Below, piece by piece: positions 17,227 to 24,500 of a stretch of 36,786 nt of DNA. The notes beneath the pieces are model-generated. The model was not told where the DNA came from, ran no database searches, and saw only the letters and a program-made list of their open reading frames with translations. The number at the start of each line of letters is the position of its first letter. The first letter of the stretch is position 1. This DNA comes from an uncultured Acinetobacter sp. (GTDB lineage Bacteria > Cyanobacteriota > Vampirovibrionia > Gastranaerophilales > Gastranaerophilaceae), in assembly GCA_900321205.1 (NCBI GenBank), contig ONVC01000005.1, positions 1 to 36,786 on the forward strand. The letters run 5' to 3'. The position numbers and the translations under genes are program-made.

Positions 17227-17255
17227 ATTATATATATATTAAAAAAATAAAGCAA
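17227..17255 (-). promoter_or_regulatory. Promoter of the HU gene
   Basis: On the minus strand: TTGCTT (17250-17255), 17-bp AT spacer and a perfect TATAAT (17227-17232), 29 bp before the HU start. Confidence 0.7.
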
Positions 17256-17279
17256 AATTTTTCAAAAATTTGCGTAAAA

Positions 17280-17333
17280 AATAGCCTCAAATTTTCAAAA
17301 GTCCTGTCCCAAAATTCGCAAAGTGTTGTCATT
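17280..17333. repeat. 54-bp direct repeat, copy 1
   Basis: A perfect 54-bp match, same orientation, to 18422-18475. It begins AATAGCCTCAAATTTT and ends AGTGTTGTCATT. The two copies bracket the 85-residue ORF. Confidence 0.95.
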
Positions 17334-17390
17334 ATAAAACAACAGTCATATTAAGAAGAAAGAACACTGATTTTGAGAATCTCAAAAATT

Positions 17391-17455
17391 GTAGGTCAAG
17401 CATTGCTTGACAAAAACTTCTAATATCCTTAAAAGTCAGGCACTGCCTGACCTAC
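17391..17455. repeat. Nested palindromic (REP-like) element
   Basis: Two 17-nt perfect hairpins, GTCAAGCA-T-TGCTTGAC (17395-17411) and GTCAGGCA-C-TGCCTGAC (17435-17451). With flanking GTAG and CTAC they also form one larger inverted repeat (17391-17411 with 17435-17455). The two hairpins differ at paired positions (A-T in one, G-C in the other), so pairing is kept while sequence drifts. Confidence 0.85.
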
Positions 17456-17697
17456 GAACTGTCCGTATTTCGCACTCTAATTGCACTTTTCAGCTATTAC
17501 TGATTTTGAGGTTAAAAATAATCGCAAAAAAAATGAGTAGAAAAAGTCACTTTTCGAGCAGTTTGCAAAATTGATTTTCTGCATACTTCCGACCGCTAAA
17601 ATATAATAAACTTGGGATAATTGGGGATTTTCCGCAAATTACCTGTAAAAAAACAGTCGGTTTGAGAAGAAAGAACAGCGATATTGATAATTTTTTG

Positions 17698-17713
17698 GTG
17701 CAAAAAATTGCAC
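17698..17713. repeat. GTGCAA...TTGCAC palindrome, copy 1
   Basis: GTGCAA-AAAA-TTGCAC. Related palindromes lie at 18167-18184 and 34059-34076, all in non-coding DNA. Confidence 0.7.
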
Positions 17714-17899
17714 ACTACAAACTTCTTGAATGTGGGGGATTTACCAATGATTTACCAATGTAAAGTTTTGTAAATACAAATTTTTCATATTATTGCTCAA
17801 TTCTGACGATTTTTACTAATTTGTCCCCAAGTTCTTAGGCAATTATATCTCATATAAATACTTTATATATATGTGATGCAATTAATAAGGAGAGAGAAT

Positions 17900-18157
17900 A
17901 TGCCTGTAGAATTTAATATTAAGCTATATGATGTAGGTGGGAAAAATGCTACAAAAGGAGACAATAAGTTAACTGGTGAAGAAATTAATATTGCAAGAAA
18001 AGCTGGTTGGGATATCGATAAAAAGAATGGGTATACTTTGGATATGGATACCCCTAAACGTATTGAAACAAATGAACCAGAAAGCTGTGATGTAATTGGA
18101 GATTTAATAGTTTTTATTTTTGATTTATTCTGTAATTGTTCTAAAGTAGAAAATTAA
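17900..18157 (+). CDS. Small EF-hand-like protein, unknown function
   Basis: 85 residues. I chose the ATG at 17900 because AAGGAGAGAG precedes it; an ATG at 17873 is in frame but lies before that site. Residues about 19-42 (KGDNKLTGEEINIARKAGWD) resemble an EF-hand or dockerin loop followed by its helix, and DIDKKNGYTLD (38-48) could be part of a second loop. The C terminus (65-80) is hydrophobic and ends FCNCSKVEN with two cysteines. No family assigned. It is the only gene in a repeat-rich segment flanked by 54-bp direct repeats, so it may have been acquired or moved with that segment. No clear promoter seen. Confidence 0.6.
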   Translation: MPVEFNIKLYDVGGKNATKGDNKLTGEEINIARKAGWDIDKKNGYTLDMDTPKRIETNEPESCDVIGDLIVFIFDLFCNCSKVEN

Positions 18158-18166
18158 AGTCCGTAG

Positions 18167-18184
18167 GGTGCAATTTTTTGCACC
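18167..18184. repeat. GGTGCAA...TTGCACC palindrome, copy 2
   Basis: Perfect arms GGTGCAA and TTGCACC around a 4-nt T-run (GGTGCAATTTTTTGCACC), 10 bp after the stop of the small ORF. With its internal T-run it could weakly terminate, but it matches the other two copies better than a terminator. Confidence 0.7.
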
Positions 18185-18421
18185 AAAATTGCAAATTACC
18201 TATTTTAATTCTTTTGTGTAATTTAGACGTAATGAACATTTGAGCAAAATATTTACCCATTCAAATTTCCAAATTTGGAATTTTGACACCCGAAAATGAT
18301 ACTTTGAGGTAATTTGAATTTTTTATTTCCGACCTCACAAAATCGCTAATATTTACTAAAATCAGCAACTTTACCGATTAAATTTATTTACCCCTTCCGA
18401 CCAAATGTCCTGTTAAAAGGT

Positions 18422-18475
18422 AATAGCCTCAAATTTTCAAAAGTCCTGTCCCAAAATTCGCAAAGTGTTGTCATT
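18422..18475. repeat. 54-bp direct repeat, copy 2
   Basis: Identical to 17280-17333. It lies 72 bp beyond the 3' end of tRNA-Ser, on the far side of the tRNA terminator. Confidence 0.95.
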
Positions 18476-18510
18476 TCGCAAAAGTCCTGTCAGAGTACAA
18501 TCAACAAAAT

Positions 18511-18544
18511 AAAAAACGGTCTGACAAAAGTCAAACCGTTTTTT
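18511..18544 (-). terminator. Terminator of tRNA-Ser
   Basis: AAAAAACGGT-C-TGAC, AAAA loop, GTCA-A-ACCGTTTTTT: a strong hairpin with one mismatch and A/T-runs on both sides, active for minus-strand transcription from the tRNA. Confidence 0.85.
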
Positions 18545-18547
18545 ATT

Positions 18548-18634
18548 CAGAGGGGATGGGATTCGAACCCACGGTATAGTTGCCCATACACAACCCTTCC
18601 AAGATTGCACCATCAACCACTCGGACACCCCTCT
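18548..18634 (-). tRNA. tRNA-Ser (anticodon GGA)
   Basis: The minus strand folds as a type II tRNA of 87 nt. The acceptor stem AGAGGGG pairs with CCCCTCT and the discriminator is G. The anticodon stem is CAATC/GGTTG around loop TTGGAAG, giving anticodon GGA (Ser, UCC/UCU codons). A long variable arm, as expected for serine, is followed by a T-arm GTGGG-TTCGAAT-CCCAT. The 3' CCA is not encoded. It has its own promoter and terminator. Confidence 0.94.
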
Positions 18635-18648
18635 ATGATTGTATAAAC

Positions 18649-18677
18649 ATTATATATAAGACATATTGCCTTGTAAA
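18649..18677 (-). promoter_or_regulatory. Promoter of tRNA-Ser
   Basis: Minus strand: TTTACA (18672-18677), 17-bp spacer, TATAAT (18649-18654), 14 bp before the tRNA 5' end. Confidence 0.75.
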
Positions 18678-18765
18678 GATTATTTTTTTTAATGTTATAA
18701 TAGCTCTGAAAAAACACTGGCAAAAAATATTTTTTTTAAATTATATTCTCTCGAAAATTTACCCC

Positions 18766-18794
18766 TTGAAATAGTGTTATTGTGATGTTAAACT
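18766..18794 (+). promoter_or_regulatory. Promoter of the 4-alpha-glucanotransferase gene
   Basis: TTGAAA (18766-18771), 17-bp spacer and TAAACT (18789-18794), ahead of AAAAGGAG and the ATG. Confidence 0.55.
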
Positions 18795-18824
18795 CCATGT
18801 TATAAGAAGAAAAGGAGTATATAT

Positions 18825-20675
18825 ATGGTTTGTTTAACACCACAAAAAAATGACGCTAAGCTTATAGCTGAAGCGTTAAAAGTATTAGGAAAAGAAAATC
18901 TCGCTTTGATTATACACGGGAGCAGTTTCCCATCAATTAATGGTCAGGATACCGGTTTTGGTACATTCAACTCGGAAGCGGGACATTCTTTAATCGATTA
19001 TGTATCAGGAATTTTTAATGCTTTACAGCTCGGACCAGCAGGAAAAACAAAAAGTTCCGATTCGTCACCTTATACCGGTACTATTTTTTCAGGAAACCCG
19101 TTGTTTATTGATCTTAAGCAACTAACTGACAAAAAATGGGATTGCATCTTATCGGAAGAAACCTTCAATAAAGTTGTGCAAAACAATCCAAAACAGAATA
19201 CTGGCAGGACTTGTTATTCTTATATTTATAATGCTCAGAACGAAGCTTTAAAAGAAGCATGGAATAACTTTAAAAACGGTAAAAAACTTCATAAAGAGTT
19301 TGAAAGTTTCAAAAAAGAAAATGCTTTTTGGCTTGATAATGACTCTCTGTACGAAGCTTTATCTGTCGAAAACGGAAACGATTACTGGTATATCTGGAAA
19401 AACGAAACAGACAAAAGATTATTAAATCCGAAAAACGCAGATGAAAAGAAAGCTTTTACGAAAAGAATAAAAGAGATACAAACAAAGTATGAAGACGAAA
19501 TAGAATTTTATAAGTTCTGTCAGTTTGTACTCGAAAGACAAAATGAAGAAACCAAAAAGTACGCACTTAAAAAAGGAATAAAAATGATTGCAGACAGACA
19601 GGTTGCTTTCTCTGACAGAGATGCCTGGGCATATCAGTCACTATTCCTTGACGGCTGGTTCCTCGGTTGTCCTCCCGATTATTTTTCAAAAGACGGACAG
19701 GCATGGGGTTTTCCGGTTATGGATCCTGAAAAAATGTATAAAAAAGACGGTTCATTAGGCGAAGGCGGAATCCTAATGAAAAAACTTTTCAAGAAAATGT
19801 TCAAAGAAAATCCGGGCGGTGTCAGAATTGACCATATTGTAGGATTGATTGACCCGTGGGTTTACAAGGTAGGCAAAAAACCTATGTGCGAAGACGGAGC
19901 CGGCAGGCTTTATTCTTCTCCGGAACATCCTGAACTTAAAAAATATGCCATTGCAACAGAAGCTGATTTAGACTGGACTCTGGAAGCTGATAAAGAAAAA
20001 CGAGTGAAAACTCTGTCTGATAAACAAATAGAACTCTATGGAAGACTGATAGAAAAAATTGTTATCGGGGCGGCAAAAGAATGTGGTCTTGATAAAAATG
20101 CAATTGTATGCGAAGACCTCGGAACGCTTACCAACCCTGTTGATGCAGTTATGAAAAAATACGAACTTCAGGGTATGAGATTAACTCAGTTTGTTCTTCC
20201 TGACAAACCGGAACATCCATACAGATGTAAAAACATTACCGAAAATGTATGGAATATGGTTGGTACTCATGATAACAATCCTATTGAAAAGTGGGCAGAA
20301 TCAATGATTAATACTCATGAAGGTTATTTGCACGCAAAGAATCTTGTAGAGGATTTGTTTGCTGAGGCTGACAATAAAGACGACATTATTGTAAGAATGA
20401 CAACTGATAAAGAGTTCCTAAAGTTTGTAAAACTTGTTGAGATTTTTGCATCAAAAGCAAGAAATGTTCAAATTTTCTTTACCGATTTCTTCCAAATCAA
20501 TGAAACTTATAACACTCCGGGAACATCAGGTGACCAGAACTGGTCGTTGAGACTTCCGAATGATTATAAAGATATGACACCGATTGATTTGCAGGCAATT
20601 TTGAAACAAGCAATTCTTTCCCGCGGTAAAGAGTTTGCAGAAAAACATTCAAAACTTCTTGCAAAATTAGGTTAG
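18825..20675 (+). CDS. malQ: 4-alpha-glucanotransferase (GH77, amylomaltase)
   Basis: 616 residues of glycoside hydrolase family 77, a cytoplasmic enzyme that transfers alpha-1,4-glucan segments between chains. The catalytic nucleophile is D336 in GGVRIDHIVG, the acid/base is E430 in VCEDLGTLT, and the stabilising Asp is D483 in VGTHDNN. The closing GH77 segment NTPGTSGDQNWSLRLP is at 563-578. It is longer than the common ~500-residue bacterial enzyme because of an extra Lys/Glu-rich helical stretch near 140-235. With glgA elsewhere in the window it points to glycogen turnover. AAAAGGAG lies before the ATG and a terminator follows. Confidence 0.93.
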   Translation: MVCLTPQKNDAKLIAEALKVLGKENLALIIHGSSFPSINGQDTGFGTFNSEAGHSLIDYVSGIFNALQLGPAGKTKSSDSSPYTGTIFSGNPLFIDLKQLTDKKWDCILSEETFNKVVQNNPKQNTGRTCYSYIYNAQNEALKEAWNNFKNGKKLHKEFESFKKENAFWLDNDSLYEALSVENGNDYWYIWKNETDKRLLNPKNADEKKAFTKRIKEIQTKYEDEIEFYKFCQFVLERQNEETKKYALKKGIKMIADRQVAFSDRDAWAYQSLFLDGWFLGCPPDYFSKDGQAWGFPVMDPEKMYKKDGSLGEGGILMKKLFKKMFKENPGGVRIDHIVGLIDPWVYKVGKKPMCEDGAGRLYSSPEHPELKKYAIATEADLDWTLEADKEKRVKTLSDKQIELYGRLIEKIVIGAAKECGLDKNAIVCEDLGTLTNPVDAVMKKYELQGMRLTQFVLPDKPEHPYRCKNITENVWNMVGTHDNNPIEKWAESMINTHEGYLHAKNLVEDLFAEADNKDDIIVRMTTDKEFLKFVKLVEIFASKARNVQIFFTDFFQINETYNTPGTSGDQNWSLRLPNDYKDMTPIDLQAILKQAILSRGKEFAEKHSKLLAKLG

Positions 20676-20697
20676 ATAATTTATAAATGTAAAAATA

Positions 20698-20729
20698 AAA
20701 AAGGCGAACTCAGGTTCGTCTTTTTTTTT
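20698..20729 (+). terminator. Terminator after malQ
   Basis: GGCGAAC-TCAG-GTTCGTC (one G-U pair) preceded by A-run and followed by nine T. Confidence 0.88.
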
Positions 20730-20771
20730 GTAAATAAATGTAACAATTTTTTAATATTCTCTTTGAAACCC

Positions 20772-20798
20772 TAAAGTTTTCTAAAAATATGCCGTATA
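20772..20798 (+). promoter_or_regulatory. Sigma-28 (FliA)-type promoter, site 1
   Basis: TAAAGTTT (20772-20779), exactly 11 bp, then GCCGTATA (20791-20798). This fits the sigma-28 consensus TAAAGTTT-N11-GCCGATAA with two mismatches in the -10. It ends 38 bp before the chosen start at 20837. A TGTAACAATTTT word is at 20739-20750, as also found upstream of site 2. Confidence 0.8.
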
Positions 20799-20836
20799 GG
20801 TTAGTAGTAAATGGGATTAAATCTCGGAGAAAACAA

Positions 20837-21898
20837 ATGGGAATGCAGAACGTATCATTCGGATCGCTAACAAAAATACATCAACTGAGCTTTGGTGAGT
20901 TTGATGAAAATAAAGACGGTGTAATAACACAGGAAGAACTCCAGACCGTAGCTGAAAATGGCGGTTTTGATATGCTTGATATTTCTGCCATTGATAAAAA
21001 TGCTGATCAAAAAGTTACACATGAAGAATTTGTTCTCTGGCAGCAGGAAGCAGAGATGAGTGATTATTTGAAGAAGATGAAAGATCAGTCTGCAAAAGAT
21101 TTGCTCGGTCAGGACCAGGAAGATATCAATAAGCTTGTTAATAAGTTAATTGAGTTTGAAAAATCATTTAAGGAAACTTACAAAAGCACTCATAAGAATT
21201 TAGAGGGGATGGCTGCTGTATTTACAACCCAACTCACCGTAAAGTATAACGAATTTAAAAAAGATGTATTAACAAATACAAAGTCTGCTGTAATTTCAAG
21301 GGTCGTAAATAGTGTTGTTGAAGATTTTGCAGAGTCAGATAAAAAAGCGGGCGGTACATTCTTGAGTCTTGTGGACAGCAAAGCGTCATCATTATCTGAT
21401 AACGCTAAACGTATGTTGTCAAATGAACTTACAAGAGAAGCAGAAAAATTTGTAAAAAAATACGAAGGTGAAAACCTTGAAAAAGATTTAAATACATACC
21501 TGAGCAGTTATTTGGCTCAAACAGACAAAGAAAAACTGGCAGATGCAATCGGTGTGTGGGAAAAAGGAAAACAGGAACTTGAAGAGTTGCCGGCAGAAAT
21601 AAAATTTATGCAGCTGAAAGCTAAGGCAAAAGAGGTTTTGCTTACAGCTTTGGAAAATGATATTTCATTAAAAATTGGCGACATAGTTGTTCGTTCTGAA
21701 ACAGCAATACCTGCTGTGCTTGGACAATATAAAGACGTGGAAAGTTTAAAAAGGTCTTTTGACAAAGCTTTGAGTGAACTTTCTTCAAAAACACGCGCTC
21801 AGGAAATAAAAGAAAAAGATGAAGAGCGCAGAACAGCTGCCTTAGAAGAAGCTTATAAAGAAATGAAAAAAGATGACAGTGATAATATCTTTATGTAA
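20837..21898 (+). CDS. EF-hand and coiled-coil protein, unknown function
   Basis: 353 residues. Two canonical calcium-binding loops lie near the N terminus: DENKDGVITQEE (23-34) and DKNADQKVTHEE (53-64), each with acidic or Asn ligands at positions 1, 3, 5 and Glu at 12. The remaining ~280 residues are charged and alpha-helical, with long predicted coiled coils (about 75-130, 205-290 and 300-345). There is no signal peptide. An in-frame ATG at 20789 falls inside the sigma-28 -10 element, so it cannot be the start; the ATG at 20837 has GGAGA at proper spacing. Function unknown; regulation by a sigma-28-like factor is suggested by the promoter. Confidence 0.82.
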   Translation: MGMQNVSFGSLTKIHQLSFGEFDENKDGVITQEELQTVAENGGFDMLDISAIDKNADQKVTHEEFVLWQQEAEMSDYLKKMKDQSAKDLLGQDQEDINKLVNKLIEFEKSFKETYKSTHKNLEGMAAVFTTQLTVKYNEFKKDVLTNTKSAVISRVVNSVVEDFAESDKKAGGTFLSLVDSKASSLSDNAKRMLSNELTREAEKFVKKYEGENLEKDLNTYLSSYLAQTDKEKLADAIGVWEKGKQELEELPAEIKFMQLKAKAKEVLLTALENDISLKIGDIVVRSETAIPAVLGQYKDVESLKRSFDKALSELSSKTRAQEIKEKDEERRTAALEEAYKEMKKDDSDNIFM

Positions 21899-21932
21899 AT
21901 AAAAAATGTAAACTTTTGTAAAAACTTATACG

Positions 21933-21960
21933 AAGGAGTAAAAATATTTACTCCTTTTTT
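21933..21960 (+). terminator. Terminator after the EF-hand gene
   Basis: GGAGTAAA-AATA-TTTACTCC, a perfect 8-bp stem, followed by six T. Confidence 0.92.
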
Positions 21961-21961
21961 G

Positions 21962-21990
21962 TTGACACCCGTTTTTGTTTGGTTTACGAT
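21962..21990 (+). promoter_or_regulatory. Promoter of the ribosomal protein operon (rpsJ)
   Basis: A perfect TTGACA (21962-21967), 17-bp spacer and TACGAT (21985-21990). The start would be near 21997, giving a leader of about 115 nt that opens with GCTAT...ATAGC (21997-22017). Leaders of S10 operons can be autoregulatory, but I cannot assign this one. Confidence 0.75.
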
Positions 21991-22111
21991 TAAAATGCTA
22001 TAGTCGAAAGTAATAGCCCGGACGGAAACAAAGGTTGGCTGGAAAACGGTGAAGAGCTGATGTTTTGTTGATTGCCGCTCGGAAAGTTAATACAAAATGA
22101 AGGAAAGAAAA

Positions 22112-22432
22112 ATGGCAACAGATTCAAAAAGACAAAGAATTAGAGTTTGTTTAAGATCTTACGAACACAAATTAGTTGATGTATCAGCTGAAAAAATCGT
22201 AGAGACTGCTAAAAGAACAGACGCAAAAGTAGCCGGACCTATTCCTTTACCAACTAAAAGACGTATTTATTGTGTATTACGTTCACCTCACGTTGATAAA
22301 AAATCTCGTGAACACTTTGAGATTAGAACTCATAAACGTATAATCGATATTTACGAACCTACTCAGCAAACTACTGAAGAGTTGAGTAGATTAGACTTAC
22401 CTGCTGGGGTAGATATTGAAGTTAAGTTATAA
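22112..22432 (+). CDS. rpsJ: 30S ribosomal protein S10
   Basis: 106 residues, full length. Conserved segments are [44 protein letters not shown] (in parts) and the closing [13 protein letters not shown]. An ATG at 22097 is in frame, but S10 alignments and the AAGGA-rich sequence just ahead favour 22112. In many Cyanobacteria S10 lies with tufA rather than with L3; here it leads the L3-S14 run but is separated from L3 by a 232-bp spacer with its own possible promoter. Confidence 0.96.
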   Translation: MATDSKRQRIRVCLRSYEHKLVDVSAEKIVETAKRTDAKVAGPIPLPTKRRIYCVLRSPHVDKKSREHFEIRTHKRIIDIYEPTQQTTEELSRLDLPAGVDIEVKL

Positions 22433-22494
22433 TATATAAATAGCTTTATATACACTGGCTCAGATTTTTGAAAACTTAATAAAAGCATTATGCA

Positions 22495-22500
22495 TATAAT
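22495..22500 (+). promoter_or_regulatory. Possible second promoter (-10) before rplC
   Basis: A perfect TATAAT 63 bp after the rpsJ stop. The nearest good -35 (TTGAAA, 22468-22473) is 21 bp away, longer than optimal, so this is tentative. Confidence 0.35.
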
Positions 22501-22664
22501 GTGAACTACAACAGAGGACAAGTTTAAAAGGTAAGCAGTAACCTCTGTGGATTAGAAATAATCCAAACGATTGGTAAAGAGACTAAGGTAGCGCTCGCAA
22601 GATGAAAGGCATATTTGTACGACAGAATTATTCTGTGCGTATATATGTCGGAAAGGAAGAACAC
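22501..22664 (+). ncRNA. Structured leader RNA candidate upstream of rplC
   Basis: The spacer holds several hairpins in series: ACAGAGG (22511-22517) with CCTCTGT (22542-22548); GGATTA-GAAA-TAATCC (22549-22564), a perfect stem capped by a GNRA tetraloop; and ACAGAA-TTA-TTCTGT (22622-22636) just before the GGAAAGGAAG ribosome binding site. S10-L3 spacers are normally short, so this is a candidate cis-regulatory RNA. No known Rfam family recognised. Confidence 0.45.
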
Positions 22665-23303
22665 ATGACATTAGGTGTAATAGGTAAAAAGGTTGGAATG
22701 ACTCAAATCTTTGATTCAGAAGGTTTGGCAGTTCCTGTTACTGTAATCCAGGTTGGTAAAACAGTTGTTACTCAGGTTAAGACTGTTGAAACTGACGGTT
22801 ACAATGCAATACAGGTTGGTACCATTGAAGCTAAAGAAAAACACTTAACAAAAGCTGAAATAGGTCACTTCAAGAAAAACGGTCTTGATAACTTCAGACA
22901 TTTGCAAGAATTCAGAGTAGAAAATCCTGCAGACTATAAAGTTGGTCAGGAACTCGATTTATCTGTATTGAATGATGTTCAAAAGGTTGACGTAACAGGT
23001 ACTTCAATAGGTAAAGGTTTCCAGGGTACAGTTAAGAGATGGAACTTTGGAAGAGGACCGATGGCTCACGGTTCAAAGAACCACAGAGAACCGGGTTCAA
23101 TCGGTGCAGGTACAACTCCGAGCCGTGTTATCAAAGGCAAAAGAATGGCAGGTAACATGGGTAACGAAAGAGTTACAATAACAAAACTTAAACTCGTTAA
23201 AGTTGATTCTGAAAACGGTTTAGTATTGATTAAAGGTTCAGTTCCTGGTTGTGAAGGCAGATTGGTAACAATCGTTCCTACAAGAACAAAATGGAATGCT
23301 TAA
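22665..23303 (+). CDS. rplC: 50S ribosomal protein L3
   Basis: 212 residues beginning MTLGVIGKKVGMTQIF, the canonical L3 N terminus, so the in-frame ATG at 22602 is rejected as start. The central loop GRGPMAHGSKNHREPGSIG reaches the peptidyl-transferase region in L3 structures. GGAAAGGAAG precedes the start. It initiates 50S assembly with L24. Confidence 0.97.
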   Translation: MTLGVIGKKVGMTQIFDSEGLAVPVTVIQVGKTVVTQVKTVETDGYNAIQVGTIEAKEKHLTKAEIGHFKKNGLDNFRHLQEFRVENPADYKVGQELDLSVLNDVQKVDVTGTSIGKGFQGTVKRWNFGRGPMAHGSKNHREPGSIGAGTTPSRVIKGKRMAGNMGNERVTITKLKLVKVDSENGLVLIKGSVPGCEGRLVTIVPTRTKWNA

Positions 23304-23388
23304 TAACAGATAAGTTAAAAAAATCCCGAGTTGCCATATAAAACTCGAAAGAGAAAGGGGTAATCGGAAAGCAAAAGGAAAAAGGAAA

Positions 23389-24015
23389 ATGTCAAAACAA
23401 TTATTAAATACAAACGGTGAAGCATTAGGCGAAATCACACTTGCAAAAGAAGTTTTTGGTGTAGAGCCTAACTTACACGTAATGCATTTAGCATTAAGAA
23501 GACAATTAAACAACGCAAGACAAGGTTCTGCTTGTGCAAAAACAAGAGCAGAAGTTTCAGGCGGCGGTAAAAAACCTTGGAAACAAAAAGGTACCGGCCG
23601 TGCAAGAGCAGGTTCTCTTCGTTCACCTTTATTTGCAGGTGGTGGTGTAGTATTTGGTCCAAAACCGAGAAGTTTTGAAATCAATATGCCGCAAAAAGCG
23701 AGAAAATTAGCTCTTAAATCTGCACTTAGCGCAAGAGAAGAACAGCTTGTTATCGTTAAAGATTTTTCAGCAATTGATGCTCCGAAAACTAAATTGATGG
23801 CCGGTATTATTAAATCACTTAATTTAACAGGCAAAATTTTAGTTATCGCTGATACAGCAGCTGAAGAAAATAAAAATTTGAGTTTGGCAGCAGGTAATAT
23901 TCCTTCTGTTAAGTTGTTATTGCCTTCAAACTTAAACGTAAAAGACTTACTCGAAGCTGATTTTGTTGTAATGACTGAAAAGGCTGTAGAAACAATAACA
24001 GAGAGGTTAAAATAA
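23389..24015 (+). CDS. rplD: 50S ribosomal protein L4
   Basis: 208 residues with the extended exit-tunnel loop (RRQLNNARQGSACAKTRAEVSGGGKKPWKQKGTGRARAG in parts), including the conserved GGGKKPWKQKGTGRAR. The stop codon overlaps the L23 start (TAATG). The 85-bp spacer before it contains a CGAGTT...AACTCG hairpin. In E. coli L4 autoregulates the S10 operon; whether that holds here is unknown. Confidence 0.97.
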   Translation: MSKQLLNTNGEALGEITLAKEVFGVEPNLHVMHLALRRQLNNARQGSACAKTRAEVSGGGKKPWKQKGTGRARAGSLRSPLFAGGGVVFGPKPRSFEINMPQKARKLALKSALSAREEQLVIVKDFSAIDAPKTKLMAGIIKSLNLTGKILVIADTAAEENKNLSLAAGNIPSVKLLLPSNLNVKDLLEADFVVMTEKAVETITERLK

Positions 24016-24317
24016 TGGCTAGAACAAATAAAGAAAAATTATATGATGTTATTAAAAAACCTATCATTACAGAAAAATCAATGATGGCAACAGCTCAGGG
24101 AAAATATACTTTTGAAGTTCAGAAAGATGCAACAAAGGTTGAAATTGCTCAGGCAGTTGAACTTGCATTCCCTGGCAGAAAAGTTAAGAAGGTTCAAACT
24201 ATTTATATGCCTTCTCACGAAAAAAGAATGGGCTTAAAATTCGGCAGAACTGATTCTTCAAAAAAAGCAATCGTTACTGTTGAAGGTGACCCAATCGAAG
24301 AATTAACAGCTATCTAG
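24015..24317 (+). CDS. rplW: 50S ribosomal protein L23
   Basis: 100 residues, with the family KKPIITEKSMM start and the VKKVQTIYMPSHEKRMG loop. It sits at the exit tunnel and docks trigger factor and SRP. Start overlaps the L4 stop. Confidence 0.96.
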   Translation: MARTNKEKLYDVIKKPIITEKSMMATAQGKYTFEVQKDATKVEIAQAVELAFPGRKVKKVQTIYMPSHEKRMGLKFGRTDSSKKAIVTVEGDPIEELTAI

Positions 24318-24324
24318 TATAGCG

Positions 24325-24450
24325 TAGGCCGGAGTTGAGTCCGGAGTTGCGTTTGCGGAGGCAAATGCAAGCAGGGACGAAACTCTACGACACCGCCGTT
24401 GTGACGGAACGTAAGTGAAGGAACGAAGCAATCTGTGATTGCACAGGCGG
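24325..24450. repeat. Palindromic repeat element in the L23-L2 spacer
   Basis: Four hairpins in series: CCGGA...TCCGG (24329-24344), GCGTTTGC-GGAG-GCAAATGC (24349-24368), CCGT-TGTG-ACGG and GCAATC-TGT-GATTGC further on. It is more GC-rich than its surroundings. The GCAATCTGTGATTGC plus AACGAAG end resembles the widespread bacterial intergenic palindromes of the GATTGCTTCGTT type (from memory, not searched). It lies inside the transcribed operon. Confidence 0.7.
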
Positions 24451-24500
24451 AAAGATAAAGTAACTAAAGCCAAAAAAAGATAATAATAGGAGAAAGAAAA

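Larger units (their letters stand above)
17199..17899. other. Repeat-rich spacer with no gene
   Basis: About 700 bp holding the HU promoter and 54-bp repeat copy 1. After these come a hairpin TTTTGAG-AAT-CTCAAAA (17371-17387), a nested palindromic element (17391-17455), two degenerate copies of a 40-bp unit with core AGAAGAAAGAACA (17341-17380 and 17652-17691) and a GTGCAA-AAAA-TTGCAC palindrome (17698-17713). I see no convincing ORF before 17900. Confidence 0.8.
18158..18547. other. Gene-free spacer between the small ORF and tRNA-Ser
   Basis: Contains a GGTGCAA palindrome (18167-18184), 54-bp repeat copy 2, a further copy of CAAAAGTCCTGTC (18479-18491; also inside the repeat at 18438-18450) and the tRNA terminator. 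No ORF with a ribosome binding site seen. Confidence 0.75.

Noticed and set aside
17198-17255. N-terminal extension of HU
   Set aside because: It is AT-rich promoter sequence read in frame; HU length and ribosome binding site fit 17198.
17280-18475. 54-bp repeats as attL/attR of an integrative element in tRNA-Ser
   Set aside because: Neither copy overlaps the tRNA 3' end and no integrase is present; kept only as a direct-repeat finding.
18437-18628. Minus-strand ORF over the tRNA
   Set aside because: The reading frame is simply tRNA-Ser and its terminator translated; no ribosome binding site.
20789-20836. In-frame ATG at 20789 as start of the EF-hand gene
   Set aside because: ATGCCGTATAGG overlaps the sigma-28 -10 element, so it would be at or before the transcription start; the ATG at 20837 has a ribosome binding site.
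22602-22664. N-terminal extension of L3 from ATG 22602
   Set aside because: L3 proteins begin at MTLGVIGKKVGMTQIF; the extension spans the leader hairpin and the ribosome binding site.
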